Part shown: one piece after another, positions 38,729 through 47,371 of the stretch | Position numbering within the stretch: position 1 is the first letter of the stretch | Layout of the letters: the number at the start of each line of letters is the position of its first letter | DNA from: Pseudocalidococcus azoricus BACA0444 | GTDB taxonomy: Bacteria; Cyanobacteriota; Cyanobacteriia; Thermosynechococcales; Thermosynechococcaceae | Length of the DNA stretch: 64,000 bases | Assembly: GCF_031729055.1 (NCBI RefSeq) | Contig: NZ_JAVMIP010000005.1 | Span: 62,001-126,000, forward strand | Direction: 5' to 3' | The notes under the pieces: model-generated | Databases searched by the model: none | Told to the model about the DNA's origin: nothing | What the model saw: the letters and a program-made list of their open reading frames with translations, nothing else | Translations under genes and position numbers: made by a program

Positions 38729-39036
38729 TTAGAAAAAACCGAAAATTAAGAGCCTAAAGTAAAAATACTTATTGCCTGCATCATAACCTGTCCCTCCCGA
38801 AAACCCTAATTAATAGCCATCAAAATCCTAATTATGTTCATAGAAATAGATCCAGGCCGAGGGGAGAGACCGGCACAAGCCTGTGATGTAGATGGAGAAG
38901 ACAGCCTTGCCCATGGCCGGCTAAACCTGTGATGAGTCCAAATCCGCTGGTATCCCTATCCTAACCAACCCTCAACCCCTTCACCCGATTCTGGAGCTTG
39001 CGGGGAGTTACCCCCCGTTCCGTTGGACAAGCGACT
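38729..39036. other. Intergenic region between apt and the radical SAM gene
   Basis: 308 bp. A GC-rich hairpin CGGGG-N7-CCCCG lies at about 39000-39018, right after the apt stop on the minus strand, without a clear T-run. The 9-mer CCTGTGATG occurs twice, around 38880-38890 and 38927-38935. No gene or known riboswitch was recognised. Confidence 0.4.
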
Positions 39037-39549
39037 TTAGTAAGTGACTAGGGTTTTAATGGGCACATCCGGGAGTAATTTCCGCCCCCCTAAATCTTCT
39101 AACTCGACAATAAAGGCAAAGCCAGCCAGTTCCCCCTGGGCCTGGTCAACCAGTTGGGCGGCGGCGGCGGCGGTTCCTCCGGTGGCCATCAGATCATCCA
39201 CAATCAGCACGCGACTCCCTGGTTGAACGGCATCTTGGTGAATTTGGAGTTTATCGGTGCCATACTCCAAGCTGTATTCGACACTATACACGGCCTGGCA
39301 AAGCTTACCAGGTTTACGAATTGGGATAAATCCGGCTCCTAGGCGATAGGCTAAGGGCGCGCCGAAGATAAACCCCCGCGACTCGATCCCAGCAATATAG
39401 TCAATTCCCGCATCAACATGGTGATCATGGAGTTGGTCAATCACATAGCGCAGGCCCGCTTCATTTTGCAGGAGGGTGGTGATATCCCGAAATAAAATTC
39501 CAGGCTTAGGAAAATCAGGCACATCACGGATTAACGATTTTAAGTCCAT
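39037..39549 (-). CDS. apt: Adenine phosphoribosyltransferase
   Basis: Salvages adenine to AMP using PRPP. 170 residues, full length. [18 protein letters not shown] is the family N-terminus; [24 protein letters not shown] and the PRPP loop [13 protein letters not shown] are present. It lies 50 bp downstream of the ProA-like gene on the same strand. Confidence 0.97.
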   Translation of the reverse strand: MDLKSLIRDVPDFPKPGILFRDITTLLQNEAGLRYVIDQLHDHHVDAGIDYIAGIESRGFIFGAPLAYRLGAGFIPIRKPGKLCQAVYSVEYSLEYGTDKLQIHQDAVQPGSRVLIVDDLMATGGTAAAAAQLVDQAQGELAGFAFIVELEDLGGRKLLPDVPIKTLVTY

Positions 39550-39599
39550 AGGGTTAACTCCTCAGTTCCGCCCCAAATCCTAACTGATTATCGGGATAG

Positions 39600-40811
39600 T
39601 TAAGCAAAAAATAACCGTTGATGGCTAACCAATTGCCCCAGACCCACCAGGCCCCGATACAGTCCCGCTTGGGCAGAAATCCCTAGGGATAATGTTTCTA
39701 AGCGAGAAAACTCTGGGGGCCGATTCAACCAAATTTGGGGTGAGCGTATCCGTTGGCTGAGGGTTAAACATTCTCGGTAAGATTCACTGGCAACGGCACA
39801 AACCGGACCGCGACCATACTGATTGATCCAAGTAATTCCAGCTTCCAAATTGGGTACGGCTTCAAAGGCGACAATTTTCTTGAGATAAGCGCCTTGCCAT
39901 TCCTCTGCATCCACTATCTTGAATTGCCCAAATTCGGCTTTTAATGCCGTTCCCAACCGGATCTCAAAGCCCTGTTGTCCCAAACTATCCCAGAGCCAGG
40001 CCAGGAGAGAGCGATTTAACTCCGGTGGGACTAGAACTTTTTCAATGGCGACTACTGCATCCGGCTCGGCCTGGTGACTCCGGTAAATCATTTCTAAGAC
40101 CAGTTCCGGCTGGCCGGATGTCCCCCAAAATAGATAGTTATTTCCAATCGCAATGGGAAGGGTTTGGCCACTAGTTTGCTGCTGGACTTGCCAGACAAAA
40201 CTGGGACGGCCATAGGGAATGAGCAAATTCAGACCGGATGGAGTTGCCGTAATATCCTTCAGCGGGACTTCAGGGGCAAGGGATTGAATGGTGGTGATCG
40301 GGAGGTTAGCTTTGGCCAAGGCTGTATGGATTAAATCCAGCAAGGCCTGGTTGGTGTAGCTCGTTTCTGGTGAGGGGCGCACAATTAAGGCATTACCAGT
40401 TTTAAGACATAGACTGGCCGTTAGCAATGACATCAAGGGAAACCCTTCATAGACCAGGCCAACTAGACCAATAGGAATGGGAAACATATGCCCAGCCATG
40501 CCTTGAGAAACTGCCAGTGGATCCGGGGCCGATAACAGTCGCTCTAACCAGGCCCCACCCATCTTTACGCGTTCGTGGGTCAGCCGTAACCAGGCCAAAA
40601 TGGTTGGGGACGTTGCTAAATCGCGGCTGGATTCTAGGTCAAGGGTATTGGCTTCTAAAATGGCTGAGGTATTCTCCCGTAATTGTTGTCCAAGAAGATA
40701 CAGAACCTGATTACGGACAGCGGCCGAACAAGTGGCAATCACTGGCTGGGCCTGGTGGGCAGCAGTAAAACATTCGGCAACGGACAGAGGTACGGGGCAG
40801 GAATGGGTCAT
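39600..40811 (-). CDS. Glutamate-5-semialdehyde dehydrogenase (ProA)-like protein lacking the catalytic Cys
   Basis: About 403 residues from ATG 40811, ALDH-superfamily, ProA-like: AAVRNQVLYLLGQQL, ANTLDLESSRD, IGLVGLVYEGFP, LCLKTGNALIVRPSPE, LLIPYGRPSFV. In active ProA the catalytic cysteine is in a QRxxxCNxxETLLV segment. Here the aligned segment is HQAEPDAVVAIEKVLV with no Cys, and the other conserved Cys (GxCHVYVD region) is also absent. The protein is therefore probably not an active reductase in the usual way; it may be a second ProA paralogue with a regulatory or new role. Upstream frame to 41054 overlaps the neighbouring gene and has no family similarity. Confidence 0.8.
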   Translation of the reverse strand: MTHSCPVPLSVAECFTAAHQAQPVIATCSAAVRNQVLYLLGQQLRENTSAILEANTLDLESSRDLATSPTILAWLRLTHERVKMGGAWLERLLSAPDPLAVSQGMAGHMFPIPIGLVGLVYEGFPLMSLLTASLCLKTGNALIVRPSPETSYTNQALLDLIHTALAKANLPITTIQSLAPEVPLKDITATPSGLNLLIPYGRPSFVWQVQQQTSGQTLPIAIGNNYLFWGTSGQPELVLEMIYRSHQAEPDAVVAIEKVLVPPELNRSLLAWLWDSLGQQGFEIRLGTALKAEFGQFKIVDAEEWQGAYLKKIVAFEAVPNLEAGITWINQYGRGPVCAVASESYRECLTLSQRIRSPQIWLNRPPEFSRLETLSLGISAQAGLYRGLVGLGQLVSHQRLFFA

Positions 40812-40825
40812 TCTGTCATTATCGA

Positions 40826-41263
40826 CTAGTGGCGGGAGAGCGCAACCCAGATCAGCAGGGCCGGGAAGAGCGTCATTGCAATGGACAGAACGACCCAAAT
40901 CATGATTTCCAGTTTTAGTGAGGCTTGGAACAGGAGCGGCACCCAGAGCAAAATGGGCAAAAGTAAGAAGATCAGTAGCCCCAAGGTATAAAGCCAAGGC
41001 TGATCTCCCAGACCCCGCCGGAGGGCTTGCCACTGTAAGCCTGTCCAATACCAAATCCGCTTGTAAGGATAGGTGACGACTAATTGTTCAATGGAATAGC
41101 CATCGGGACGGACAACAAAAATTTGCTGGCAGCGTTGACACCCCAAAGCCTCGGTTAAGACGATTGGGATTAATTCCCCATTTTGGCGACAGGGACAAGG
41201 GTAGTGAGCAGCGGGGTCAACCTTGTGGGCGTTCGGGAGCGTCACGGGATAGTTTGCAAACAC
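40826..41263 (-). CDS. Zinc-ribbon-like membrane protein, unknown function
   Basis: 145 residues. The N-terminal half has paired cysteines (CPC near residue 23 and CQRC near residue 42), suggesting a small zinc ribbon. The C-terminal half has two hydrophobic helices (about 92-112 and 117-141). No named family recognised. The stop is 14 bp before the ProA-like start, so the two probably form an operon. Confidence 0.75.
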   Translation of the reverse strand: MFANYPVTLPNAHKVDPAAHYPCPCRQNGELIPIVLTEALGCQRCQQIFVVRPDGYSIEQLVVTYPYKRIWYWTGLQWQALRRGLGDQPWLYTLGLLIFLLLPILLWVPLLFQASLKLEIMIWVVLSIAMTLFPALLIWVALSRH

Positions 41264-41409
41264 TTAAGTTAAAAATTCACCGGACAATTTTGCCGAAAAG
41301 CAGGCCCCTCTAGCATACAAACTGCATTCAGAAATATGCCAGGCCCAGAAACCATTTGCAACATTTTTCTCCTAAGGTTTAAGCCTTCCCAGGCCGGTAT
41401 CCGCTGCTC

Positions 41410-43665
41410 CTAACGTAAAATCTGGCCCATAAAATCTCCCCAAATTGCCGCTGCATCCCCACTACTGCCCTGAGTTGGACTATTGTTATCATTGCCAAGC
41501 CAGACCCCAGTTAAGACATTCCGGCTGGGGACATAGCCAATAAACCATAAATCTCGATAGTCGTTGGTGGTTCCCGTTTTACCCGCCGCCCTTAGGCCAA
41601 TGGCCGCCGCCCGTCCCGTTCCTGCTCGAACAACTGCCGTTAGGGCCTGGGTCATGGTTGCAGCCACATCAGCCGGCACAACAGGTTCCCCCCCTAAGTC
41701 TTGGGCATCCCGCTCAAAAATGATCCGACAGGTCTGGAAATCATCGGGGTTAGAGCAATCTCCACCATCTTGAACACGACTAATCGTTATGGGAGGCAAG
41801 TAACGGCCTTGATTCGCTAAAACGGACAGCGCGCTACACATTTCTAGAAGAGTGGTCTCATTTTGCCCCAAAACCAGGCCTGGGACAGCTTGCAATGGAC
41901 TTTTAATTCCCATTCGGTGAGCTAAATCCACCACTCGCTGTAAACCAACGTCTTGGGCCAGACGCAGAGCAATGGGGTTTTCAGAAAGGGCAAGACCCCG
42001 GTATAAATCCATCGCCCCACTGCCATGCCGACAGCCTGCAAACTGCTGCCCTTGCCAGAAAAACGGCCCGCAGGAGTAGGTTTGCCCCAGGGAAATTCCC
42101 CGCATTAAGGCGGCCGTAAATAAAATCACCTTAAAGGTTGAACCCGGTTGTCGCTGGGCCTGGGTAGCCCGATTAAATTGGCTTTGGCCATAGTCTTTCC
42201 CCCCCACTAAAGCTGCAATCAGTCCCGTTTCCGGATGGATAGTTAGGATTGCCCCTTGCCCAATCCCGGCAGAATTGCCCCATTTTTGCAAGTTGTCCTT
42301 CAGGGTTTTTTCCGCTCGCTTCTGCCAGTCCAGGTTTAACCCGGTCGTGACAATTAAATTACCTTCCTGGGCTAAGTCCTTTCCCAACAAATGGGCTAAA
42401 TCGGCATACACCTGATCCGTGTAGTAGGCGGCCGGTTGGATAGCTAGGGCTTTTTCAGCCTCTGGACTGACTTCAATGCGTGAGCGGCGGGCCCGATCTG
42501 CTTCTGCAACGGAAATATAGCCCTGTTCAGCCATCCGACTGATGACCCGATTGCGATAATCAATGGCCGCGTCATAGTCCCGAATCGGATTAAAGCTATT
42601 GGGGGCCGGCAAAATTCCCACTAGGGTCGCCGCTTCAGCCAGGGTTAGCTCCTTAGGTGGCTTATTGAAATAAAACCTCGCTGCATCGGCAAAACCATTA
42701 TTTCCCAGGCCCAGATAGACCCGATTTAAATAGGCCAGTAACAACTCATCTTTGCTGTAGGTGGCTTCTAACTTAAGGGCGACGACCATTTCCCGGAGTT
42801 TGCGCCCTAAGGAATCTTCACTACCCACATAATTGCGATAGAGCGTCCGGGCCACCTGTTGCGTCAGAGTACTGGCCCCTTCCCGCAGTTCACCCCCGCT
42901 GAGATTAGTCAGGCCTGCCCGGAAAATGCCAATCGGATCTACCCCAAAATGCCAGTAGTAACGACTATCTTCCGAGGCCATGACTCCCTTGGCCAGGTAA
43001 GGCGAATAGTCGGAAAGTTGGCGGAGTTCCACATGGGGATGTTGCTCCACAGGGGCGAGGGGTTTGCCATCGGCTGACAAAATAATCACTGGCCCTTGGG
43101 TCATTGCAGGTAAAGGGCGCACCGGAATTTTGATCCATTCAACTCCCAACCAGACCAGACCCAGACCGACTAAAGCGGCGGTTCCACCCAGGCCCCAGAT
43201 GAAAATTTTGACGGGTAAGGGGGGCGGATTTAAAAAAGTCAGTTGGACAGCTCGGGCCTCATCTGGGGGGCCTAAGGTCAATGTATCGCCATCATGTAAT
43301 TCGCCCACTTCTATTCGGCGGCGACCGCGAAAAATACCATTACTAGAATCTAAATCCTCAATCTGAAAAACAGAACTACCCGGCCCTAACCGAGTTAACT
43401 GGGCATGAACGCCACTGACAATAGAGCTATCAATTTTAATATCCGCCTTGGTCTGACTGCGGCCGAGAATGTAGCGATCTCCTAAGAGAGGGTAAGGTTG
43501 GGCCTGGCCAGATTCGGGATCAAAGACCTCAAGGGTCGGAACGTGAGCCTGCTGTTTAAGATGAATCCGACTCCAATCAAATTGGGCCTGGGCAGCTTGC
43601 AGGGCCTGGGTGACGGTTTGGGTGAAGTTTTTCAGCAAGGGAGTCGCAGAAAATCGGCTTGTCAT
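41410..43665 (-). CDS. Class A penicillin-binding protein (PBP1A type) with N-terminal FHA domain
   Basis: About 750 residues. Residues about 50-145 are an FHA phosphothreonine-binding domain (YILGRS, SGVHAQL, DLDSSNGIF). A membrane helix follows (about 155-178). The glycosyltransferase-51 domain has EDSRYYWHFGVDP and EGASTLTQQVARTL. The transpeptidase domain has SxxK in PGSTFK, SEN and KTGTT. It polymerises and cross-links peptidoglycan. The cytoplasmic FHA domain implies control by Ser/Thr phosphorylation. Chosen start ATG 43665; GTG 43683 is possible. Confidence 0.93.
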   Translation of the reverse strand: MTSRFSATPLLKNFTQTVTQALQAAQAQFDWSRIHLKQQAHVPTLEVFDPESGQAQPYPLLGDRYILGRSQTKADIKIDSSIVSGVHAQLTRLGPGSSVFQIEDLDSSNGIFRGRRRIEVGELHDGDTLTLGPPDEARAVQLTFLNPPPLPVKIFIWGLGGTAALVGLGLVWLGVEWIKIPVRPLPAMTQGPVIILSADGKPLAPVEQHPHVELRQLSDYSPYLAKGVMASEDSRYYWHFGVDPIGIFRAGLTNLSGGELREGASTLTQQVARTLYRNYVGSEDSLGRKLREMVVALKLEATYSKDELLLAYLNRVYLGLGNNGFADAARFYFNKPPKELTLAEAATLVGILPAPNSFNPIRDYDAAIDYRNRVISRMAEQGYISVAEADRARRSRIEVSPEAEKALAIQPAAYYTDQVYADLAHLLGKDLAQEGNLIVTTGLNLDWQKRAEKTLKDNLQKWGNSAGIGQGAILTIHPETGLIAALVGGKDYGQSQFNRATQAQRQPGSTFKVILFTAALMRGISLGQTYSCGPFFWQGQQFAGCRHGSGAMDLYRGLALSENPIALRLAQDVGLQRVVDLAHRMGIKSPLQAVPGLVLGQNETTLLEMCSALSVLANQGRYLPPITISRVQDGGDCSNPDDFQTCRIIFERDAQDLGGEPVVPADVAATMTQALTAVVRAGTGRAAAIGLRAAGKTGTTNDYRDLWFIGYVPSRNVLTGVWLGNDNNSPTQGSSGDAAAIWGDFMGQILR

Positions 43666-43892
43666 TCCAGCATATCGAGTCACAGAGCTTCTGAAAAAAG
43701 TTAAATTCCTACTAGAAAGAAGAAATATAGCGGATCATTTCAGCCAATGCAGACGTAATGAGTCCATCTAATGCTGCTAACTTGAGTTTTGCCCCAGGCC
43801 ATTGATTGACTCTTAGCAACTAACGGCAGGGAGTGGCAACTTGTAGGCTACCCTAGACCTTAGGCCTCTCACGTCAAAGAAGTTATGCCCTA

Positions 43893-44588
43893 ATGGAACC
43901 GACTCCGGCCAATATTCAGCCCCGTATTCTCTTGATCAGTAGTAACTCGACTCTGGCCCAGTCCATGGGGCATGACTTACAAGTAGCTGGCTATGATCCG
44001 GTGGTGGCTACATCAGGAGTGGAGTGTGGATTGGCCCTTGATCACTGGCAGCCGTCTTTAATTGTCATTGATACGATTGTTGGCAAAACTAGCGGATTGG
44101 ATCTCTGCCAGGATTTACGTCAACAGGGAGTTACTCTACCCTTGTTGATTATCACCCATCGGGATGGAGTGGAGGAACGAGTTGCTTCTCTGGTTGCGGG
44201 TGCCGATGACTATATCCTCATGCCCTATAACCCCCAAAGTTTTCTCGTTTTGGTGGAGTTTTATCTACAACCAGCCCAAGAAAGTAATGAACTGTTGCGG
44301 TTTGATAATTTAACCCTTGACTTAGCCACACGCCGGGCTGAACGGAATGGGCGGATGATTGAGTTAACCATGAAGGAATACGAACTGCTGAAATACCTCA
44401 TGGAACATCCGCGACAGGTTCTCAGTCGGGAGCAGATATTAGAAAATGTCTGGGGCTACGACTTCATGGGCGAATCCAATGTGATTGAAGTATATGTCCG
44501 CTACTTACGGATCAAAATTGAAGACGAAAGTGATAAACGGCTTATTCATACAGTCCGAGGGGTGGGGTATGTTCTCCGGGAAGCGTAA
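43893..44588 (+). CDS. OmpR-family response regulator with atypical receiver (NblR-like)
   Basis: 231 residues: receiver plus winged-helix DNA-binding domain (RFDNLTLDL, MKEYELLKYLMEHP, VLSREQILENVWGYDF, VRYLRIKIE, RGVGYVLRE). The receiver keeps an Asp in VIDTIVG and a Thr in IITHRD, but the acidic pair that binds Mg is replaced (LLISSNS instead of xVDDD) and the conserved Lys near KPF is missing (LMPYNP). Such receivers often act without phosphorylation, as reported for NblR. The assignment to NblR itself is tentative. It overlaps the following DUF192 gene by 20 bp. Confidence 0.85.
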   Translation: MEPTPANIQPRILLISSNSTLAQSMGHDLQVAGYDPVVATSGVECGLALDHWQPSLIVIDTIVGKTSGLDLCQDLRQQGVTLPLLIITHRDGVEERVASLVAGADDYILMPYNPQSFLVLVEFYLQPAQESNELLRFDNLTLDLATRRAERNGRMIELTMKEYELLKYLMEHPRQVLSREQILENVWGYDFMGESNVIEVYVRYLRIKIEDESDKRLIHTVRGVGYVLREA

Positions 44589-45096
44589 CGGGTGGATTGG
44601 GGGAGTCTGCCTATTGGCTCTTTTAGCCTTAACAATCTTCAGTCCCATATTGCTCGTGAACTCCCAGGCTACCCCCAATGGGTTAATGGTTAAGGCCCAA
44701 ACCTTACCGATTACCGCCCAGGCCGTGATTGGTAATGCTGTCATTAATCTGGAAGTCGCCCGCACCTTACCGGAACAAAGCAAAGGCCTGATGTATCGCA
44801 CAGAACTAGCCCCGGATCGGGGGATGCTATTTCCCTTTAGTCCACCGCAACCCGTCAGCTTTTGGATGAAAAACTGTTTGATCCCCCTGGATATGATTTT
44901 TTTACGCCAAGGCCAGGTCATTGGAATTACGGCCCATGTTCCCCCCTGCCAAGAAAATCCTTGTCCTGTTTATCCATCTCCAGGCCCCGTTGATGCGGTT
45001 TTAGAAATTGGGGCCGGACAAGCAGGGATATTGGGGGTGCAAGTCGGCGACAGAATTCAGATTAAAAAAGTAAGTTCATTAGTATCCCTGGCTTAA
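44569..45096 (+). CDS. DUF192 family exported protein
   Basis: About 175 residues from ATG 44569. A membrane or signal segment at residues 8-30 (WIGGVCLLALLALTIF) is followed by the DUF192 fold: ARTLPEQSKGLMYRTELAPD, MLFPFSPPQPVSFWMKNCLIPLDMIFL and a C-terminal VLEIGAGQAGILGV. Function of DUF192 is unknown; members are usually small secreted proteins. It overlaps the regulator gene, so the two are co-transcribed. It converges on the flavodoxin gene. Confidence 0.88.
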   Translation: MFSGKRNGWIGGVCLLALLALTIFSPILLVNSQATPNGLMVKAQTLPITAQAVIGNAVINLEVARTLPEQSKGLMYRTELAPDRGMLFPFSPPQPVSFWMKNCLIPLDMIFLRQGQVIGITAHVPPCQENPCPVYPSPGPVDAVLEIGAGQAGILGVQVGDRIQIKKVSSLVSLA

Positions 45097-45105
45097 CCCA
45101 AATAT

Positions 45106-45699
45106 TTAGGGGCAGGAATTCCAGCGTTTCACTGCCACGGCTAGACGCTGCCCAAACTGGTGAGCCGTAATTGTATCTCCTGGATCGAGTGTAGCCGCTG
45201 TCCCGCCAGGGCCCATTGGACTTTGGCCCATTACCCCTAGAAATGACCCCAAACGGTTAACGCCATCATCCTTGCCGATGTAGTGACTTGGTAAATCCCC
45301 AGCTCCGACCCAAATCATGCTGTGTTGGGCCGCATTAATTGCCAGATAAAGCAATGTTCCCTGTTTATCGCCACTGAGAGAACTGGAATGGGTAAACCCA
45401 GCCGCAATTTTATCTTTCCACTGTTGAGAAAACCAGGCCTCGCTAGATGCATCAATAAATGCCTTAAACTGGGCTGCGACACCCCCCATATAGGTTGGGC
45501 TGCCAAAAACGATACCTTGGGCTTGGTTCAGCTTGGCCATGATTTGTGGCTCTTGCCAGCGACCATTGACAATCTGCTCACCCGTAATTCTCAGTAATTC
45601 TACTGGCACACCACTTCCCTCAACTCCGACGGCAATAGCTTCCGCCAATAGGTGAGTATGTCCCCCTCCAGAGAAATAGACAATAGCAATACTTGACAT
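45106..45699 (-). CDS. Flavodoxin-fold NAD(P)H:quinone oxidoreductase (WrbA-like)
   Basis: 197 residues. FMN phosphate loop SGGGHTHLLAEAI near the N-terminus, GSPTYMGGVAAQFKAFID, and a GAGDLP...LGSFLGVMGQ segment. It resembles WrbA and related quinone reductases that perform two-electron reduction. It is transcribed divergently from an HxlR-type regulator, with an operator-like region between. Such pairs respond to quinones or reactive electrophiles in other bacteria. Confidence 0.85.
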   Translation of the reverse strand: MSSIAIVYFSGGGHTHLLAEAIAVGVEGSGVPVELLRITGEQIVNGRWQEPQIMAKLNQAQGIVFGSPTYMGGVAAQFKAFIDASSEAWFSQQWKDKIAAGFTHSSSLSGDKQGTLLYLAINAAQHSMIWVGAGDLPSHYIGKDDGVNRLGSFLGVMGQSPMGPGGTAATLDPGDTITAHQFGQRLAVAVKRWNSCP

Positions 45700-45754
45700 G
45701 AAGACCTCGCTAGCAATCGCTGTATAGAGACTATCTGATTCTAAGAAAGAACAC

Positions 45755-45784
45755 TTACTAAAGTAAAGTAGATACTATAAAGTA
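45755..45784. promoter_or_regulatory. Candidate HxlR operator: three overlapping dyads
   Basis: TTACT-AA-AGTAA (45755-45766), AGTA-GA-TACT (45767-45776) and TACT-ATAA-AGTA (45773-45784) lie between the divergent flavodoxin and HxlR genes. The repeated half-site is AGTA/TACT. The last dyad ends 7 bp before the HxlR start, consistent with autorepression. Function inferred. Confidence 0.5.
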
Positions 45785-45791
45785 ACTAAGA

Positions 45792-46175
45792 ATGTTGTTG
45801 GTAACTAGAGGAATTGAGCGGGTGAGACAAGGAGCTTCTGAAGACCAGGTTTGCCCATTGAGTCGCCTAATGACTGTTCTGTCTGGCCCCTGGACACTGT
45901 ATTTGATTTGGGTGCTGTCTCAGCAGGGAGCAACTCGCTTTGGTGTCTTGAGGCAAGAGATTTCCGGAATTTCAACAAAGATGCTAACCGAACGATTGCG
46001 GATGCTGGAGCGAGAAGGGATAATTCAACGACATTACCAGGCCACCATTCCACCTCAGGTGAGTTATGATCTGACGGACAAGGGAGCAGAACTAATTGCT
46101 ATTCTGGGAGATTTATATAGCTTGGCTGAACGTTGGTATGGTGAATCTTCAGAGGCAGCCCATTGCCTTAATTAA
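45792..46175 (+). CDS. HxlR-family transcriptional regulator
   Basis: 127 residues, winged helix: CPLSRLMTVLSGPWTLYLIW, LRQEISGISTKMLTERLRMLEREG, VSYDLTDKG. The N-terminal Cys in VCPLSR is in the position of the redox-sensing Cys of YodB/HypR/QorR-type proteins. It is divergent from a quinone oxidoreductase gene that it probably represses. The 205 bp that follow it, up to devA, show no gene. Confidence 0.88.
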   Translation: MLLVTRGIERVRQGASEDQVCPLSRLMTVLSGPWTLYLIWVLSQQGATRFGVLRQEISGISTKMLTERLRMLEREGIIQRHYQATIPPQVSYDLTDKGAELIAILGDLYSLAERWYGESSEAAHCLN

Positions 46176-46380
46176 TTTTGAGAAATAATTATTATGTCCC
46201 AGTTATTGAAGAGCTTGGTCAAGAGTAACGGGTAGTCTGCTTAACATTGGGTTATTATCCATTGACTTATCTCCCATGCTCAAAAGGTTCTGAGAGTTGA
46301 GCCTATTCTGGTCATGCCTTATTCCCATGTCTACTCCCAAGCTACCAGGTACACACCTGCGTTATGCCAGAGTGAGCGAC

Positions 46381-47094
46381 TCAGGATATGGACTTAGTTG
46401 TAGCTGTATTTTGCGACAGTCTGCCATCTTCCATGTAAATGATTCGATCAGCAACATCGAGAATCCGGTTATCGTGAGTCACAATCAAAATCGTACAGCC
46501 CTGTTCTTTGGCAAGGGTTTGCATGAGTTCCACCACATCCCGACCGGATTTTTTATCTAAAGCAGCGGTGGGTTCATCAGCGAGGACAATTTTGGGGCGA
46601 CTGGCTAAGGCTCTGGCAATGGCGACCCGTTGTTTTTGCCCACCCGATAAATCATGGGGAAAATAATCCACCCGATGCTCCAGGCCAACTGCTTCTAACA
46701 TAGAAACCGCTTGCTGATCCAAATCCCCATTGAGATAGTGCTCATGAAGTTCGAGGGACATGCGGACATTTTGTTTTGCCGTTAAAAAAGACATCAAGTT
46801 ATGGGCCTGGAAAATATAGCCAATGTTGCTCCGGAGTTTCGTCAGTTGTGGTTTAGTTGCCCCGTTTATTTCCTGTTGTAAAATCTGCAAGCTCCCCGAT
46901 TGGGCCGACCGCAACCCTCCCATTAATGTTAGCAGCGTTGTTTTTCCAGAACCCGATGGCCCCGTCATAATCACAATTTCCCCGGCCTGGATTTCTAAGT
47001 TGATGTCAAACAGCACTTGTTTGCGGGTGTTATCGCTACCAAAGAAATGATCTAAGTTGTGGATTTTGATCACTGGGGCTTGAGTTGTCGTCAT
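46381..47094 (-). CDS. devA: DevA-type ABC exporter ATP-binding protein
   Basis: 237 residues. Walker A GPSGSGKTTLL, Q loop FQAHNL, signature LSGGQKQRVAIARAL, Walker B IVLADEPTAAL, and H loop VTHD. MacB/LolD-like subfamily; closest in organisation to DevA of the cyanobacterial DevBCA exporters. It works with DevC (47291-48454) and DevB (49750 region). Between devA and devC lies an antisense hicB-like gene, leaving 196 bp between their coding regions. Confidence 0.92.
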   Translation of the reverse strand: MTTTQAPVIKIHNLDHFFGSDNTRKQVLFDINLEIQAGEIVIMTGPSGSGKTTLLTLMGGLRSAQSGSLQILQQEINGATKPQLTKLRSNIGYIFQAHNLMSFLTAKQNVRMSLELHEHYLNGDLDQQAVSMLEAVGLEHRVDYFPHDLSGGQKQRVAIARALASRPKIVLADEPTAALDKKSGRDVVELMQTLAKEQGCTILIVTHDNRILDVADRIIYMEDGRLSQNTATTKSIS

Positions 47095-47107
47095 AACCTA
47101 CAACTCC

Positions 47108-47371
47108 ATGAAACAAGAATTTACGGTAGGAATTTGGCAAGAAGGGAATTGGTATGTTGCTCAGTGTTTAGAAATTGATCTGGCCAGCCAAGGGAGAACG
47201 GAATCAGAAGCCTTAGCCAATATCCAAGAAGCCATTGAACTGTTTTTAGAACCTCCCACACCTGAGATCAAACCCTATCCCGATCTGTTTTTAGAAAATA
47301 TCGGCCGGATCTGCCGCTTGGAGTTTTCGCATGGCAATCACGCCGGAGATAAAACACATGAAAACCGTTAA
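47108..47371 (+). CDS. Orphan HicB-like antitoxin-type protein
   Basis: 87 residues: the HicB-like fold EFTVGIWQEGNWYVAQCLEIDLASQGRTESEAL... is clear over residues 1-55. HicB proteins usually neutralise a HicA mRNA interferase, but no hicA is present. The last 27 codons read antisense through the 3' end of devC, so the natural C-terminus is probably lost. It starts 13 bp from the devA start, divergently, so its promoter may overlap the devA leader. Confidence 0.7.
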   Translation: MKQEFTVGIWQEGNWYVAQCLEIDLASQGRTESEALANIQEAIELFLEPPTPEIKPYPDLFLENIGRICRLEFSHGNHAGDKTHENR

